NCBI GenBank assembly: GCA_035500455.1
Contig: DATJXG010000070.1
Location: 1-29,669, forward strand
DNA: 29,669 nt
Origin: DATJXG01 sp035500455
Lineage (GTDB): Bacteria; Acidobacteriota; Terriglobia; Terriglobales; Acidobacteriaceae
Direction of reading: 5' to 3'
The position numbers were made by a program, and so were the translations under genes. The first letter of the stretch is position 1; each line of letters starts with the position of its first letter. The notes under the pieces were generated by a model. That model saw nothing but the letters and a program-made list of their open reading frames with translations. It was not told the origin of the DNA and ran no database searches. Shown here in pieces: positions 21,659-29,669 of the stretch.

Positions 21659-21790
21659 GTCATCCCGAGCAACTCGTCATCCCAGGCAATTTGTCATCCC
21701 CAGCGCAGCGAGGGATCTACGTGTTTGCCTGCAGCGGCCTCTGCACCGCGGGAGGCAAGAACCCAGATCCCTCGCTACGCTCGGGATGAC
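21659..21790. repeat. GTCATCCCGAGC-type palindromic repeat
   Basis: GTCATCCCGAGC (21659-21670), inner GTCATCCC copies and GCGCAGCGAGGGATCTACG are matched by AGATCCCTCGCTACGCTCGG-GATGAC (21765-21790). It lies between the converging 3' ends of the VOC gene and pgl. The GTCATCCC...GGGATGAC form recurs in many bacterial genomes. Confidence 0.83.
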
Positions 21791-21854
21791 ATGCCTGTGG
21801 CGCATGACCCAAAGACCTCAAGACGCCGAGAGCGCCGAGAACGGTCCTCGACGG

Positions 21855-22601
21855 CTAGTCGCCGGCGCTGCCTTTATCCAGGAACCACAGCAGGTCGCCA
21901 TCGGTGGGGCGGACGCGTTGAGCGGGGAGGCCTGCCGTAGGGTCGGAGAGAATCTGTTTTACGATTGCAGCTTTGCCGGCGCCGCTGGCCAGGAACATCA
22001 CGCAGGCGGCGTGATTCAGCACGGGGAAGGTAAAGGTGATCCGGTTGGTGTGGAATTTTTCCACCCAGTTGGCTACCACCAGGCGCTGCGTTTCCTCCAT
22101 GGCGGCGCTGCCGGGAAACAGCGATGCCACGTGGCCTTCGGGGCCAAGGCCGAGCAGGATGAGGTCGAAACGGGGAAATTCTCCGGGCTTCAATCCGAAG
22201 AAAGTTGTAATCACGCGCTCGTAGTCGAGGGCGGCGCGGGCCGCGTCGGAATCTTCAGCTTTAATTCGAAAAACATTCGCCGGCCGCGCGGGGATCTTCG
22301 CCAGCAGCGCTTCGTGAGCCATGCGGTAGTTGCTCTCAGGATTGTCGGGAGGAACGTGCCGCTCGTCTCCCCAGAAAAAAAATGTTTTGTCCCAGGGGAC
22401 GGAAGAAAATGCGCTGGTGGCCAGCAGGCTGAACATGCCCTTGGGCGTGGAGCCGCCGGAAAGCGCAACCGCAAAACGTCCGCTCTGCTTCACGGCCGCG
22501 GTAGCGCGCGCGGCAAACTCCTCGGCCGCGGCCTGAAACAGCGCGCCGGCAGAATCCAGCACCCGCACTCGGGGTTGGGCGGTCAGGCCGGCGGCGCTCA
22601 T
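21855..22601 (-). CDS. pgl: 6-phosphogluconolactonase (DevB type)
   Basis: A 248-residue enzyme that hydrolyses 6-phosphogluconolactone to 6-phosphogluconate, step two of the oxidative pentose phosphate pathway. Motifs: ALSGGSTPKGMFSLL (46-60), FFFWGDERHVPPDNPESNYR (74-93) and LILLGLGPEGHVASLFPGS (147-165). The last differs slightly from the usual GMGPDGHTASLFPG. It is the last gene of the operon; its ATG overlaps the glk stop (ATGA, 22598-22601), so it is translationally coupled to glk. Downstream is only a repeat fragment and the GTCATCCC palindrome shared with the convergent VOC gene. Confidence 0.96.
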   Translation of the reverse strand: MSAAGLTAQPRVRVLDSAGALFQAAAEEFAARATAAVKQSGRFAVALSGGSTPKGMFSLLATSAFSSVPWDKTFFFWGDERHVPPDNPESNYRMAHEALLAKIPARPANVFRIKAEDSDAARAALDYERVITTFFGLKPGEFPRFDLILLGLGPEGHVASLFPGSAAMEETQRLVVANWVEKFHTNRITFTFPVLNHAACVMFLASGAGKAAIVKQILSDPTAGLPAQRVRPTDGDLLWFLDKGSAGD

Positions 22602-23581
22602 GCGCGCGACCTCACTACCGCGCAGCGGGCGGCGCCGAGCAGCGCCAGGCGGTCATTAGTAATCACTTTCACGGGAATTTTCTCCAGCACCGGCCGCAGG
22701 CGGCCTTTATCGAGGAATGCGTTCACGAAGGCGGGCTGCGAGAGGTGAGGAAGAATTTTGGGCGCGATGCCGCCGGCCAGGAAGACGCCGCCAGTGGCCA
22801 TCATGCGCAAGGCCAGGTTGCCGGCTTCCGCGCCATAGACGGAAACAAAAATCTGCAGCGCCTGCGCGCTCATGCCGCAGATTTCATCGTCGGCGGCGCG
22901 GGTGATGGCGGCCGCGGGGTCGGACTGTTCCATCTCCTCGGTCAGCCACTCCGGCGCGGTGCCGCGATTGGTGTCGCGCAGAAAGCGGAACACGTTGACC
23001 AGCCCCGGCCCGGAAAGCACGCGTTCATAGCTGACGTGCCCGAACTTCGTGCAGAGATAACGGAACAGCGCAACTTCCAGATCATTGCGCGGAGCGAAGT
23101 CGGCGTGCCCGCCTTCAGAAGCGATGATGCGCGACTGCACCCCGTCAGACCAGATGCCGGCTTCGCCCAGTCCGGTGCCGGCCGCGATCACCGCCTGATT
23201 GCCGAAAACCTCGCCCGTGACCTGGTTGAGAGGATAGGCATCGCCCGGATTGAGCGCGGCGATGCCCCAGGCGCTGGCTTCAAGATCATTGATCAGGATG
23301 GCCTTGGCTACCTGCAGCTCTTTGGCCATCACCTGCGAATCGATCACCCAGGGAAGGTTGGAGGTAGAAACGCGGCCGTTGCGCACGGGGCCGGCGATGC
23401 CGAAGCAGGCAGCTTCGGGATGCACGCCCACACTCTGCACGAACTTGGTGACGATTTCGTCCAGGCCGGCATAGTCGCGGCTGGGAAAGACGGAAGCGGG
23501 GCCCAGGCGGAAATGTCCATCGGCAAATTCGAAAAATGCCAGCCGGGTGTGCGTTCCCCCGATGTCGCCAGCCAGAATCAT
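22598..23581 (-). CDS. glk: Glucokinase
   Basis: A 327-residue ROK-unrelated, Glk-type (proteobacterial/cyanobacterial-like) glucokinase that phosphorylates glucose to glucose 6-phosphate with ATP. Motifs: phosphate-binding DIGGTHTRLA (6-15), GIAGPV (61-66), catalytic Asp99 in INDLEASAWG, AGTGLGEAGI and sugar-binding SEGGHADFAPR (155-165). Start and stop overlap both neighbours by ATGA (23578-23581 with zwf, 22598-22601 with pgl), the tightest coupling in the operon, so kinase, dehydrogenase and lactonase are made together. Substrate specificity beyond glucose is inferred from family. Confidence 0.96.
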   Translation of the reverse strand: MILAGDIGGTHTRLAFFEFADGHFRLGPASVFPSRDYAGLDEIVTKFVQSVGVHPEAACFGIAGPVRNGRVSTSNLPWVIDSQVMAKELQVAKAILINDLEASAWGIAALNPGDAYPLNQVTGEVFGNQAVIAAGTGLGEAGIWSDGVQSRIIASEGGHADFAPRNDLEVALFRYLCTKFGHVSYERVLSGPGLVNVFRFLRDTNRGTAPEWLTEEMEQSDPAAAITRAADDEICGMSAQALQIFVSVYGAEAGNLALRMMATGGVFLAGGIAPKILPHLSQPAFVNAFLDKGRLRPVLEKIPVKVITNDRLALLGAARCAVVRSRA

Positions 23582-25122
23582 TTTTCGAAGTTCCTCCAGC
23601 TGCGGCCGTCGCGTTCCAGCAGGTCGTCGGCTTCCCTCGGCCCCCAGGAGCCGGAGGGATAGTTAGGAAAGTTACGCGGCGGCAGAGCTTTCCAAACGTC
23701 GAGTACCGGGCTGACTACACACCAGCCGGCTTCCACCATGTCATCGCGCTGGAACAGGGTCTGGTCGCCGATCATGCAATCGTGCAGCAGCCGCTCGTAG
23801 CCGGTGCTGGGCTGCTGCCCGAAGTAGTCGGCGTATTCGAAGTTCATATCCACCGCGCCCAGCTGCATCGAGGGGCCGGGAACTTTCGCGGCGAAACGCA
23901 GCGAGATGCCTTCCTCCGGCTGGATGTGCAGCACCAGTTGGTTCGGCATCAGCGTGGCGACCGAAGTGTCGCGGAAAAGCACGAAGGGCGCCTGGCGAAA
24001 TTGAATCACGATGTGGGTGTTCTGTGCCCCCAGCCGCTTGCCGGTGCGAAGATAGAACGGAACCCCCGCCCAGCGCCAGTTGTCGATGGCCAGCTTCATG
24101 GCCACAAAAGTTTCGGTGCGCGATTCGGGATCGACTTTATCTTCGGAGCGGTAGCCGGGAACGTGGCGGCCTTCTTCAGTGCCTTCGCCATACTGGCCGC
24201 GTACGGTTTCGCTGAGAACATCTTCAGAGCTGAAGGGCTGGATGGCGTGCAGAATTTTTGCCTGCTCATCGCGCACGGCGTTGGCCTTGAAGGAAACCGG
24301 CGGCTCCATGGCGGTGAGGCTGATGAGCTGCATCATGTGGTTGGGCACCATGTCGCGCAGAGCGCCGGCAGTGTCGTAGTAGCCGCCGCGAGTCTCGACG
24401 CCCACGGTCTCAGAAACCGAAATCTGCACGTGGTCCACGTAGCGGCGGTTCCAGATGGGCTCGAAGATTCCGTTGGCGAAGCGAAAGGCCAAAATGTTCT
24501 GGACGGTTTCTTTGCCGAGGTAGTGGTCGATGCGGTAAATCTGCTTTTCTGTGGCGAAGCGCAGCAACTGCTTGTTAAGGGTGCGGGCGGAGTCGATGTC
24601 GTGGCCGAAGGGCTTTTCGATGATCACCCGGCGCCAGTGCTGATTATTTTCCTCCATCAGGCCGGCGGCCGAGAGTTGTTCCACGATCGGCCCGAAGAAA
24701 TCGGGTCCTGTGGCGAGATAAAAGAAATAATTTCCGTGGGTGGAGTGGTCTTTGTCGATCTGCTCAAGAAGGTCCTTCAGCTTCGGGTACACGCTCTTGT
24801 CGTTGAACTCGGCAGTCACGTAGTGAATGCGGCGCAGGAACCACTCCCACAGATCGGACTTCACCTCTTCGGTGGCGAATTCCTTCATGTCGTTGGAGAC
24901 CCGGGTGCGGAAGTCTTCGGTGGACATGGGATTGTGGGCCACCCCGATGATGGCGAACTCGCGGGAGAGCAGATCGTGGCTCGCCAGGTTGTAAAGCGCG
25001 GGAAACAGCTTGCGCCGCGTGAGGTCCCCGGCGGCGCCGAAGATCACCATCACACAGGGATCGGCCACGCGCGCAGCCCGTTTCGGCATGGTACCTGGCA
25101 TTGCCTCAGTAGTTATGGCCAT
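23578..25122 (-). CDS. zwf: Glucose-6-phosphate 1-dehydrogenase
   Basis: 514 residues. Oxidises glucose 6-phosphate to 6-phosphogluconolactone with NADP (or NAD). The nucleotide-binding motif is GAAGDLTRRKL (29-39), the active-site motif RIDHYLGKE (197-205), and EKPFGHDIDSA (169-179) is also present. Further typical segments are IWNRRYVDHVQIS and FYLRTGKRL. The length is normal for the family. The start at 25122 has a GGGAGAG ribosome binding site upstream; Met8 is a less likely start. Gap to gnd is 27 nt, and it overlaps glk by ATGA. Confidence 0.97.
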   Translation of the reverse strand: MAITTEAMPGTMPKRAARVADPCVMVIFGAAGDLTRRKLFPALYNLASHDLLSREFAIIGVAHNPMSTEDFRTRVSNDMKEFATEEVKSDLWEWFLRRIHYVTAEFNDKSVYPKLKDLLEQIDKDHSTHGNYFFYLATGPDFFGPIVEQLSAAGLMEENNQHWRRVIIEKPFGHDIDSARTLNKQLLRFATEKQIYRIDHYLGKETVQNILAFRFANGIFEPIWNRRYVDHVQISVSETVGVETRGGYYDTAGALRDMVPNHMMQLISLTAMEPPVSFKANAVRDEQAKILHAIQPFSSEDVLSETVRGQYGEGTEEGRHVPGYRSEDKVDPESRTETFVAMKLAIDNWRWAGVPFYLRTGKRLGAQNTHIVIQFRQAPFVLFRDTSVATLMPNQLVLHIQPEEGISLRFAAKVPGPSMQLGAVDMNFEYADYFGQQPSTGYERLLHDCMIGDQTLFQRDDMVEAGWCVVSPVLDVWKALPPRNFPNYPSGSWGPREADDLLERDGRSWRNFEK

Positions 25123-25149
25123 AACTGCGTCTCTCCCGGGAAATGAATT

Positions 25150-26142
25150 TTAGGCGCTTTTCTTGGCGGCCGCAGGTTCCACGTGGCCGCCGAATTTCTG
25201 CCGCATGGCAGACAGAACTCTCTCCGCAAAGGTATGCTCCTGCCGCGAACGAAAGCGGGTGAACAGCGCGGCGGAGAGCACGTCCACGGGCACGGCCTCA
25301 TCGATGGCGGCCTGGATGGTCCAGCGGCCTTCGCCGGAATCCTGCACGAAGCCGGAATACTCGGAAAGCGTAGGATTTTCCGCCAGGGCGATCGCCGTGA
25401 GATCGAGCAGCCAGGAACTGATCACGCTGCCGCGCCGCCAGACTTCGGCGATGTCCGCCAGGTTCAGATCGTAGCGGTAATCTTCCGCCAGCTCTTTGCT
25501 GGTCGCGTTGCGGAAAATATCCAAGCCCTCGGCATAAGCCTGCATGATTCCGTACTCAATGCCGTTGTGCACCATCTTCACGAAGTGCCCGGCGCCGGAG
25601 GGGCCGCAGTAGATGTAACCCTCTTCGCTGGTGCCAGGAAGTTTTTCGCGGCCAGGAGTGCGGGGAATGTCGCCGCGGCCGGGAGCCAGCGTCTTGAAGA
25701 TAGGATCGAGCTGCTGCACCACTTCTTTGGGCCCGCCGAGCATCATGCAGTAGCCGCGCTCCAGCCCCCAGACGCCGCCGCTGGTGCCCACATCCACGTA
25801 GTGAATGCCCCTTTCCTTGAGCTGCTTGGAGCGGCGGACGTCATCTTTGAAGAAGGAGTTTCCGCCGTCGATCATGACGTCACCGGGCTGCATGCGCTGC
25901 GCCAGCGCCTGCACCGTCTGCTCGGTCGGGCCACCGGCCGGAACCATAAGCCAGGCCACGCGCGGCTTTCCCAGCTTGCTGACGAAATCGTCGAGGGATG
26001 CGGAGGCGATGGCGCCTTCGCCGGCGATGTGCTTCACATTGTCAGCGCTCAGGTCCGTGACTACCACTTCGTGACCGCCGCGCATCAGGCGGCGCGTCAT
26101 GTTGGCGCCCATTTTTCCCAGCCCGACCATTCCCAGCCGCAT
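25150..26142 (-). CDS. gnd: 6-phosphogluconate dehydrogenase (decarboxylating), short form
   Basis: 330 residues, the short (about 300-residue) form rather than the 470-residue E. coli Gnd. It makes ribulose 5-phosphate, CO2 and NAD(P)H from 6-phosphogluconate. Motifs: GLGKMG (7-12), VMIDGGNSFFKDD (89-101), GTSGGVWGLERGYCMMLGG (119-137), and the active-site FVKMVHNGIEYGIM with Lys189 and Asn193. EGRWT follows in the C-terminal part. Short-form enzymes are often NAD-preferring, but cofactor choice cannot be read with certainty. Start at 26142: AGGAG lies 6-7 nt upstream, right at the edge of the GC-rich repeat at 26153-26219. Confidence 0.96.
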   Translation of the reverse strand: MRLGMVGLGKMGANMTRRLMRGGHEVVVTDLSADNVKHIAGEGAIASASLDDFVSKLGKPRVAWLMVPAGGPTEQTVQALAQRMQPGDVMIDGGNSFFKDDVRRSKQLKERGIHYVDVGTSGGVWGLERGYCMMLGGPKEVVQQLDPIFKTLAPGRGDIPRTPGREKLPGTSEEGYIYCGPSGAGHFVKMVHNGIEYGIMQAYAEGLDIFRNATSKELAEDYRYDLNLADIAEVWRRGSVISSWLLDLTAIALAENPTLSEYSGFVQDSGEGRWTIQAAIDEAVPVDVLSAALFTRFRSRQEHTFAERVLSAMRQKFGGHVEPAAAKKSA

Positions 26143-26152
26143 CGTTCGCTCC

Positions 26153-26219
26153 TGTAGCGCCGGCGTCCCGCCGGCATTTTGCCACCGTTAAGGTTGCCGG
26201 CGAGATGCCGGCGCTACGG
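26153..26219. repeat. GCCGGCG-type palindromic repeat between gnd and tal-pgi
   Basis: TGTAGCGCCGGCGTCCCGCC (26153-26172) and the inverse arm GGCGAGATGCCGGCGCTACG (about 26199-26218) flank a short AT-rich loop. On the transcript it follows the tal-pgi stop immediately and ends just before the gnd ribosome binding site, so it forms a hairpin between two operon genes. Confidence 0.88.
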
Positions 26220-29108
26220 CTAAAGCACCTTGCGAAAAACATCCGCCAGTTTCGACAAGTCCGATTTGACGTCTTTGCCCAGGTGAATCCTCAGCGCGCG
26301 CCGACCGCGGTCCGCCAGCACCTGGAAGTCTCCCCGGGCCTGCGCGGCCTTGACGGTGCCGAAAGTATATTTCTGCCCGGGCACGGGCAGGTCGGCGGCG
26401 TCATCGCAGGTGATCTGCAGGAACACTCCGGAATTCGGCCCGCCCTTGTAGGCCTGGCCGGTGGAGTGCAGGAAGCGCGGCCCGAATCCCAGGCAGGTTG
26501 CGACCTTCTTCTTGTCCCGGACCTGGGTGCGAATGTTCTGCAATTGCTCCTGGTGCGCCGAATTCATTTCCACGTAGGCGAGCACCGCGAAGTAGTCGCC
26601 GTCATGAATGCGACCGAGGTGCGCCCTGAGGTAGCCAAGCAGCGATTTGTCGTTCCCCGCGGCTTTTGCCAGCGCTTCCGCATTCTTCGGATCGGTGAAC
26701 AGCTTGACGCCGCCATCCTCCAGGACCGGCGATTCCGCGGGCAGCGAGCCCTTGGCTTCGTATTCCGAGGTCAATGCGCGAGTGGCGATTTTGCTGGCCT
26801 CGACGTCCGGCTGGTTGAACGGGTTGATGCCGATGATCGAACCCGCCACCGCAGTGGCGATTTCCCAGCGGAAGAATTCCTGGCCAAGGTTGTAGAGATC
26901 GGTCACGGCGATGCGCACCACGGGATGGCCGGCGGCTTCCAAAGCCGCGACTTGCTTGTCCTGGGCAGCGTCGGGGGCGGATTCCAGCCGCAGATAAGCG
27001 AACACGCGATCTTTTCCGTAGGCTTCGGGAGCTGCCAGCGGCTCGCGGTCCACGGGAATAATTCCCTTCCCTTGCTTGCCGGTGGATTCCGCCAGCAACT
27101 GCTCCAGCCACGCGCCGAGGTCGGAAATTCCCGGCGAGGTAACGATGGTGAGCTTGTCGCGCCCGGCGTTCGCGGCCGTGCCCAGCACAATGCCGAGAAT
27201 GACCCCCGGGTTCTGCGCTACGGGAATGCTGGCCGCGCAGGCATCCACCATCTTCTGCGTCTGCTGCAGGAATTTGCCGGTATCGAGGCCCATGAGGGCG
27301 GCGGGTACGATGCCGAAGTCGGAGAGGGCCGAGTATCGTCCGCCAATGCTGGCAACGCCGTCGCAGATCGCGCGAAAACCGTCAGTTTTGGCAACTTCGC
27401 GAAGCTTGGAGCCGGGATCGGTGACCGCGATGAAACGGCTGCCGGCTTTTTCCGCGCCCACCGCCTGCTTCACGCGCTCATAGAAGTATTGCTTGAAGAT
27501 ATTGGGCTCGAGCGTGGTGCCGGACTTGCTGGAAACTACAAAAAGAGTTTTGGCGAGGTCGATCTGCTTCTCGAACGCCTTAATCTGCGCGGGATCGGTG
27601 GAGTCGAGCACGTGCAGCCGCGGAAAGCCCTCGATCTTGCCGAAGGTCTTGGCCAGCACTTCCGGGCACAGGCTGGAGCCGCCCATGCCGAGCACCAGAA
27701 CATCACTGAAGCCGCCGCTTTTGCCTTCCTGCGCCAGCTTCTGGAACTCCTGGTTCTGGGCAAGTTGCTGCTCGGTGATGTCCAGCCAGCCCAGCCACTT
27801 GCCTTCGTCCGAATTCGTCCAGACGGCGGGATCGCGCTGCCACAGCCCGCGAACGCTGCCCTTCGCGCGCCAGTCGCTGGTCGCAGTCTTGATGGCGTCC
27901 GCTTGTGATTCCGGCACTTTGTACGAGTGCGGATTGACTTTCGCGGGAGCGTCAACCTTGGCGCGCTTCTCCACCACATCCAGAAGCTGGTCGAAGGCCT
28001 CGGCGAACAGGCGCACGCCGTCATCGGTCAGCTTGTCGGTAACTTCCTTCATGGAGATGCCAGCGGCGGCGAGGGACTGCATGGTCTGCTTCGCGGCTTC
28101 GATGTTCTCGGTGAGGCTGGCGCGGGGAACGCCGTGGTCGCGGAAGGCGTCAAAGGTGGCCGGCGGAATGGTGTCCACCGTGTCCGGCCCGATCAACTCT
28201 TCCACGTACATCACGTCGCTGTACTTCGGGTTCTTGGTACTGGTGCTGGCCCACAGCACGCGCTGCACCCGCGCGCCTTTGGCGGCCAGGGCCTTCCAGC
28301 GGGCGTCGCCGAAAATTTCCAGATAGCTCTGGTAGGCCAGCTTGCCGTTGGCGATGGCGACTTTGCCTTCGATGCCCCTGAGTTGTTCCTGCTCGCGGGA
28401 GTCCTTGGAAGACTTCAGGCGGGTCTCGATGATCTTATCCACCGCCGAATCGATGCGGCTGATGAAGAAGCTGGCGACGCTTGCGATCCGGCTGACATCG
28501 CCGCCGTTGGTGGCAAGCTTCTCGACACCCGCGATGTACGCGCGCGCCACATCTTCGTACACATGCTGCGAAAAGAGCAGCGTCACATTGATGTTGATGC
28601 CCTCGCTGATGAGCTGCTGAAAGGCCGGAATTCCCTCTACCGTGCCGGGAACTTTGATCATGATGTTCGGCCGGCCTACGGTTTTCCAAAGGCGGCGCGC
28701 TTCTTTTAACGTACCCTGCGTATCGCGCGCGAGATAGGGCGAAACTTCCAGGCTGACGTAGCCGTCGTAAGCTTTGCTGCTGTCGTAAACGCCGCGAAGG
28801 GCGTCGGCCGCGTCCTGAATGTCGCGGATTGCCAGGGCTTCGTAGCGCGACTTGGCGTCCAGGCTGTTATCTTTCTCGAGCTTGTTCAGCAGGTCATCGT
28901 AGTAATTGCCGCCGGAGATCGCTTTCTCGAAGATCGCGGGATTCGAGGTCATGCCCCGCAGGCCATCTTCCTCGATGAGGCGCTTCAGTTCGCCCGTGGT
29001 CATCAGGTCGCGGCGGATGTAATCCAGCCACACCGATTGCTTGAATTTCAGAAGATCTTTGAGCGGGTTGGTGGCTTTCGCAGTTTCCAGAATCCCGGTG
29101 GGTTGCAT
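26220..29108 (-). CDS. tal-pgi: Bifunctional transaldolase / glucose-6-phosphate isomerase
   Basis: A 962-residue fusion. Residues 1 to about 385 are transaldolase: SVWLDYIRRDL (25-35), GMTSNP (52-57), Schiff-base Lys152 in IMIKVPGTVEGI, and WASTSTKNP (286-294). From about 400 to the end is phosphoglucose isomerase: VLGMGGSSL (472-480), SSKSGTTLEPN (526-536), GGRYSALSDFG (589-599), then the C-terminal half. One protein thus links the non-oxidative pentose branch (sedoheptulose 7-P and glyceraldehyde 3-P to erythrose 4-P and fructose 6-P) with fructose 6-P/glucose 6-P interconversion. Such fusions are known from several bacteria. The start at 29108 has GGGAGGT 4 nt upstream. 42 nt separate it from tkt. 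Confidence 0.97.
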   Translation of the reverse strand: MQPTGILETAKATNPLKDLLKFKQSVWLDYIRRDLMTTGELKRLIEEDGLRGMTSNPAIFEKAISGGNYYDDLLNKLEKDNSLDAKSRYEALAIRDIQDAADALRGVYDSSKAYDGYVSLEVSPYLARDTQGTLKEARRLWKTVGRPNIMIKVPGTVEGIPAFQQLISEGININVTLLFSQHVYEDVARAYIAGVEKLATNGGDVSRIASVASFFISRIDSAVDKIIETRLKSSKDSREQEQLRGIEGKVAIANGKLAYQSYLEIFGDARWKALAAKGARVQRVLWASTSTKNPKYSDVMYVEELIGPDTVDTIPPATFDAFRDHGVPRASLTENIEAAKQTMQSLAAAGISMKEVTDKLTDDGVRLFAEAFDQLLDVVEKRAKVDAPAKVNPHSYKVPESQADAIKTATSDWRAKGSVRGLWQRDPAVWTNSDEGKWLGWLDITEQQLAQNQEFQKLAQEGKSGGFSDVLVLGMGGSSLCPEVLAKTFGKIEGFPRLHVLDSTDPAQIKAFEKQIDLAKTLFVVSSKSGTTLEPNIFKQYFYERVKQAVGAEKAGSRFIAVTDPGSKLREVAKTDGFRAICDGVASIGGRYSALSDFGIVPAALMGLDTGKFLQQTQKMVDACAASIPVAQNPGVILGIVLGTAANAGRDKLTIVTSPGISDLGAWLEQLLAESTGKQGKGIIPVDREPLAAPEAYGKDRVFAYLRLESAPDAAQDKQVAALEAAGHPVVRIAVTDLYNLGQEFFRWEIATAVAGSIIGINPFNQPDVEASKIATRALTSEYEAKGSLPAESPVLEDGGVKLFTDPKNAEALAKAAGNDKSLLGYLRAHLGRIHDGDYFAVLAYVEMNSAHQEQLQNIRTQVRDKKKVATCLGFGPRFLHSTGQAYKGGPNSGVFLQITCDDAADLPVPGQKYTFGTVKAAQARGDFQVLADRGRRALRIHLGKDVKSDLSKLADVFRKVL

Positions 29109-29150
29109 AACACCTCCCTACTTGGTTGATGCAAAAACGCAGTGCAGGTT

Positions 29151-29669
29151 TCAGTTGCTTTTGGCCCGCGCCATACTTTCGCGCGCGGCGGCCACGACTT
29201 TTTCTGTGGTGAAGCCGAATTTCTTGAGCAGATCCTTCAGAGGGGCCGAAGCTCCAAAAGAATGCATCCCGACCGCCACTCCCGCCGGCCCTGCGTACTG
29301 AGCCCAGCCGAAGGTGGAAGCCATTTCGACGGCTACCCGCGCCTTAACCGAGGGCGGCAGCACCTGCTTCCGGTAGTCTTCGCTTTGCTTGTCAAATAAA
29401 TCGAATGACGGAACGCTCACCACCCGTGGTTTCGCGCCTTCCGTCTTGAGTTGCTCATACGCGCTCACGCAAAGCTGCAGCTCGCTGCCCGTTCCCATGA
29501 GGATGACGTCCGGCTTGCCGTCAGGAGGATCGGCAAGAATGTAAGCACCCTTCGCGACCCCGGCGGCAGAAGCAAACTTGGTGCGGTCGAGCGTGGGCAT
29601 GCCCTGGCGGCTCAATACCAGCGCCGCGGGATGATGGCTCAGCTGCATCACCACCTTCCATGCCTCCAC
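29151..29669 (-). CDS. tkt: Transketolase, C-terminal part
   Basis: The window holds the last 172 codons; the frame runs off the right edge. Segments VEAWKVVMQLSHHPAALVLS, SRQGMPTLDR, YILADPPDGKPDVILMGTGSE (two segments: YILADPPDG and PDVILMGTGSE) and FGASAPLKDLLKKFGFT are characteristic of the C-terminal transketolase domain. The thiamine diphosphate-binding N-terminal parts are outside. It is the first visible gene of the pentose phosphate operon and catalyses two-carbon transfers between pentose and triose phosphates. The promoter must lie further to the right. Confidence 0.95.
   Translation of the reverse strand: MEAWKVVMQLSHHPAALVLSRQGMPTLDRTKFASAAGVAKGAYILADPPDGKPDVILMGTGSELQLCVSAYEQLKTEGAKPRVVSVPSFDLFDKQSEDYRKQVLPPSVKARVAVEMASTFGWAQYAGPAGVAVGMHSFGASAPLKDLLKKFGFTTEKVVAAARESMARAKSN

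Noticed and set aside
23536..25146. Long + strand open frame antisense to zwf
   Set aside because: Same shadow effect; the minus frame is clear glucose-6-phosphate dehydrogenase.
26205..27908. Long + strand open frame (567 codons) antisense to tal-pgi
   Set aside because: Codon-shadow of a well-conserved gene; no recognisable motif and no ribosome binding site.

Overview
The window looks like chromosomal DNA of a soil-type Acidobacteriota (Terriglobia/Koribacter-like). This is an inference from gene content, not a database match. The signs are high GC with short multi-gene runs, a fused transaldolase/phosphoglucose isomerase inside a complete pentose phosphate operon, a GAF-TonB fusion, a FecR-domain secreted protein with a Tyr/Trp/Gly-rich tail, a Tat-exported TIM-barrel protein, and many families of intergenic palindromic repeats.

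Layout. 1-183 (-) is the start of a Tat-exported sugar phosphate isomerase/epimerase-like gene. 368-2926 (-) is a Cu(I) P1B-ATPase with YHS and CPxC-type metal domains; 3126-3344 (+), divergent from it, is a 72-residue HMA-like protein without a CxxC. 3345-3835 is non-coding, with a tandem repeat and a long stem-loop. 3836-7317 is a polyamine locus: a deoxyhypusine synthase-like gene (-) divergent from N-carbamoylputrescine amidase (aguB) and agmatine deiminase (aguA). 7679-9148 (+) is the GAF-TM-TonB fusion, followed by a lone nuoI (-), a membrane protein of unknown function (-), tadA (+) and tRNA-Ser(CGA).

Directly after the tRNA lies an accessory block, about 11335-17533, that looks AT-richer: an AraC regulator translationally coupled to a RibD_C/DHFR-like reductase, a decayed aldo/keto reductase 3' end, then a (+) redox operon of aldo/keto reductase, zinc alcohol dehydrogenase, double carboxymuconolactone-decarboxylase-like protein and NAD(P)H-binding SDR. 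The next SDR is cut off at the edge of a nested palindromic repeat. The block reads as an acquired, partly decayed island. Host-type genes resume at trmO (-), DinB-like (-), FecR-like (-), a small Cys-pair protein (-) and a secreted double-VOC protein (+).

21855-29669 (-) is one operon in transcription order tkt (partial), tal-pgi, gnd, zwf, glk, pgl. It carries glucose through the oxidative pentose phosphate branch and back to glycolysis; zwf/glk and glk/pgl are joined by ATGA overlaps. Intergenic space is dominated by at least five palindromic repeat families. Four repeats begin at or overlap the stop codon of a gene, and one marks the breakpoint of a truncated gene.
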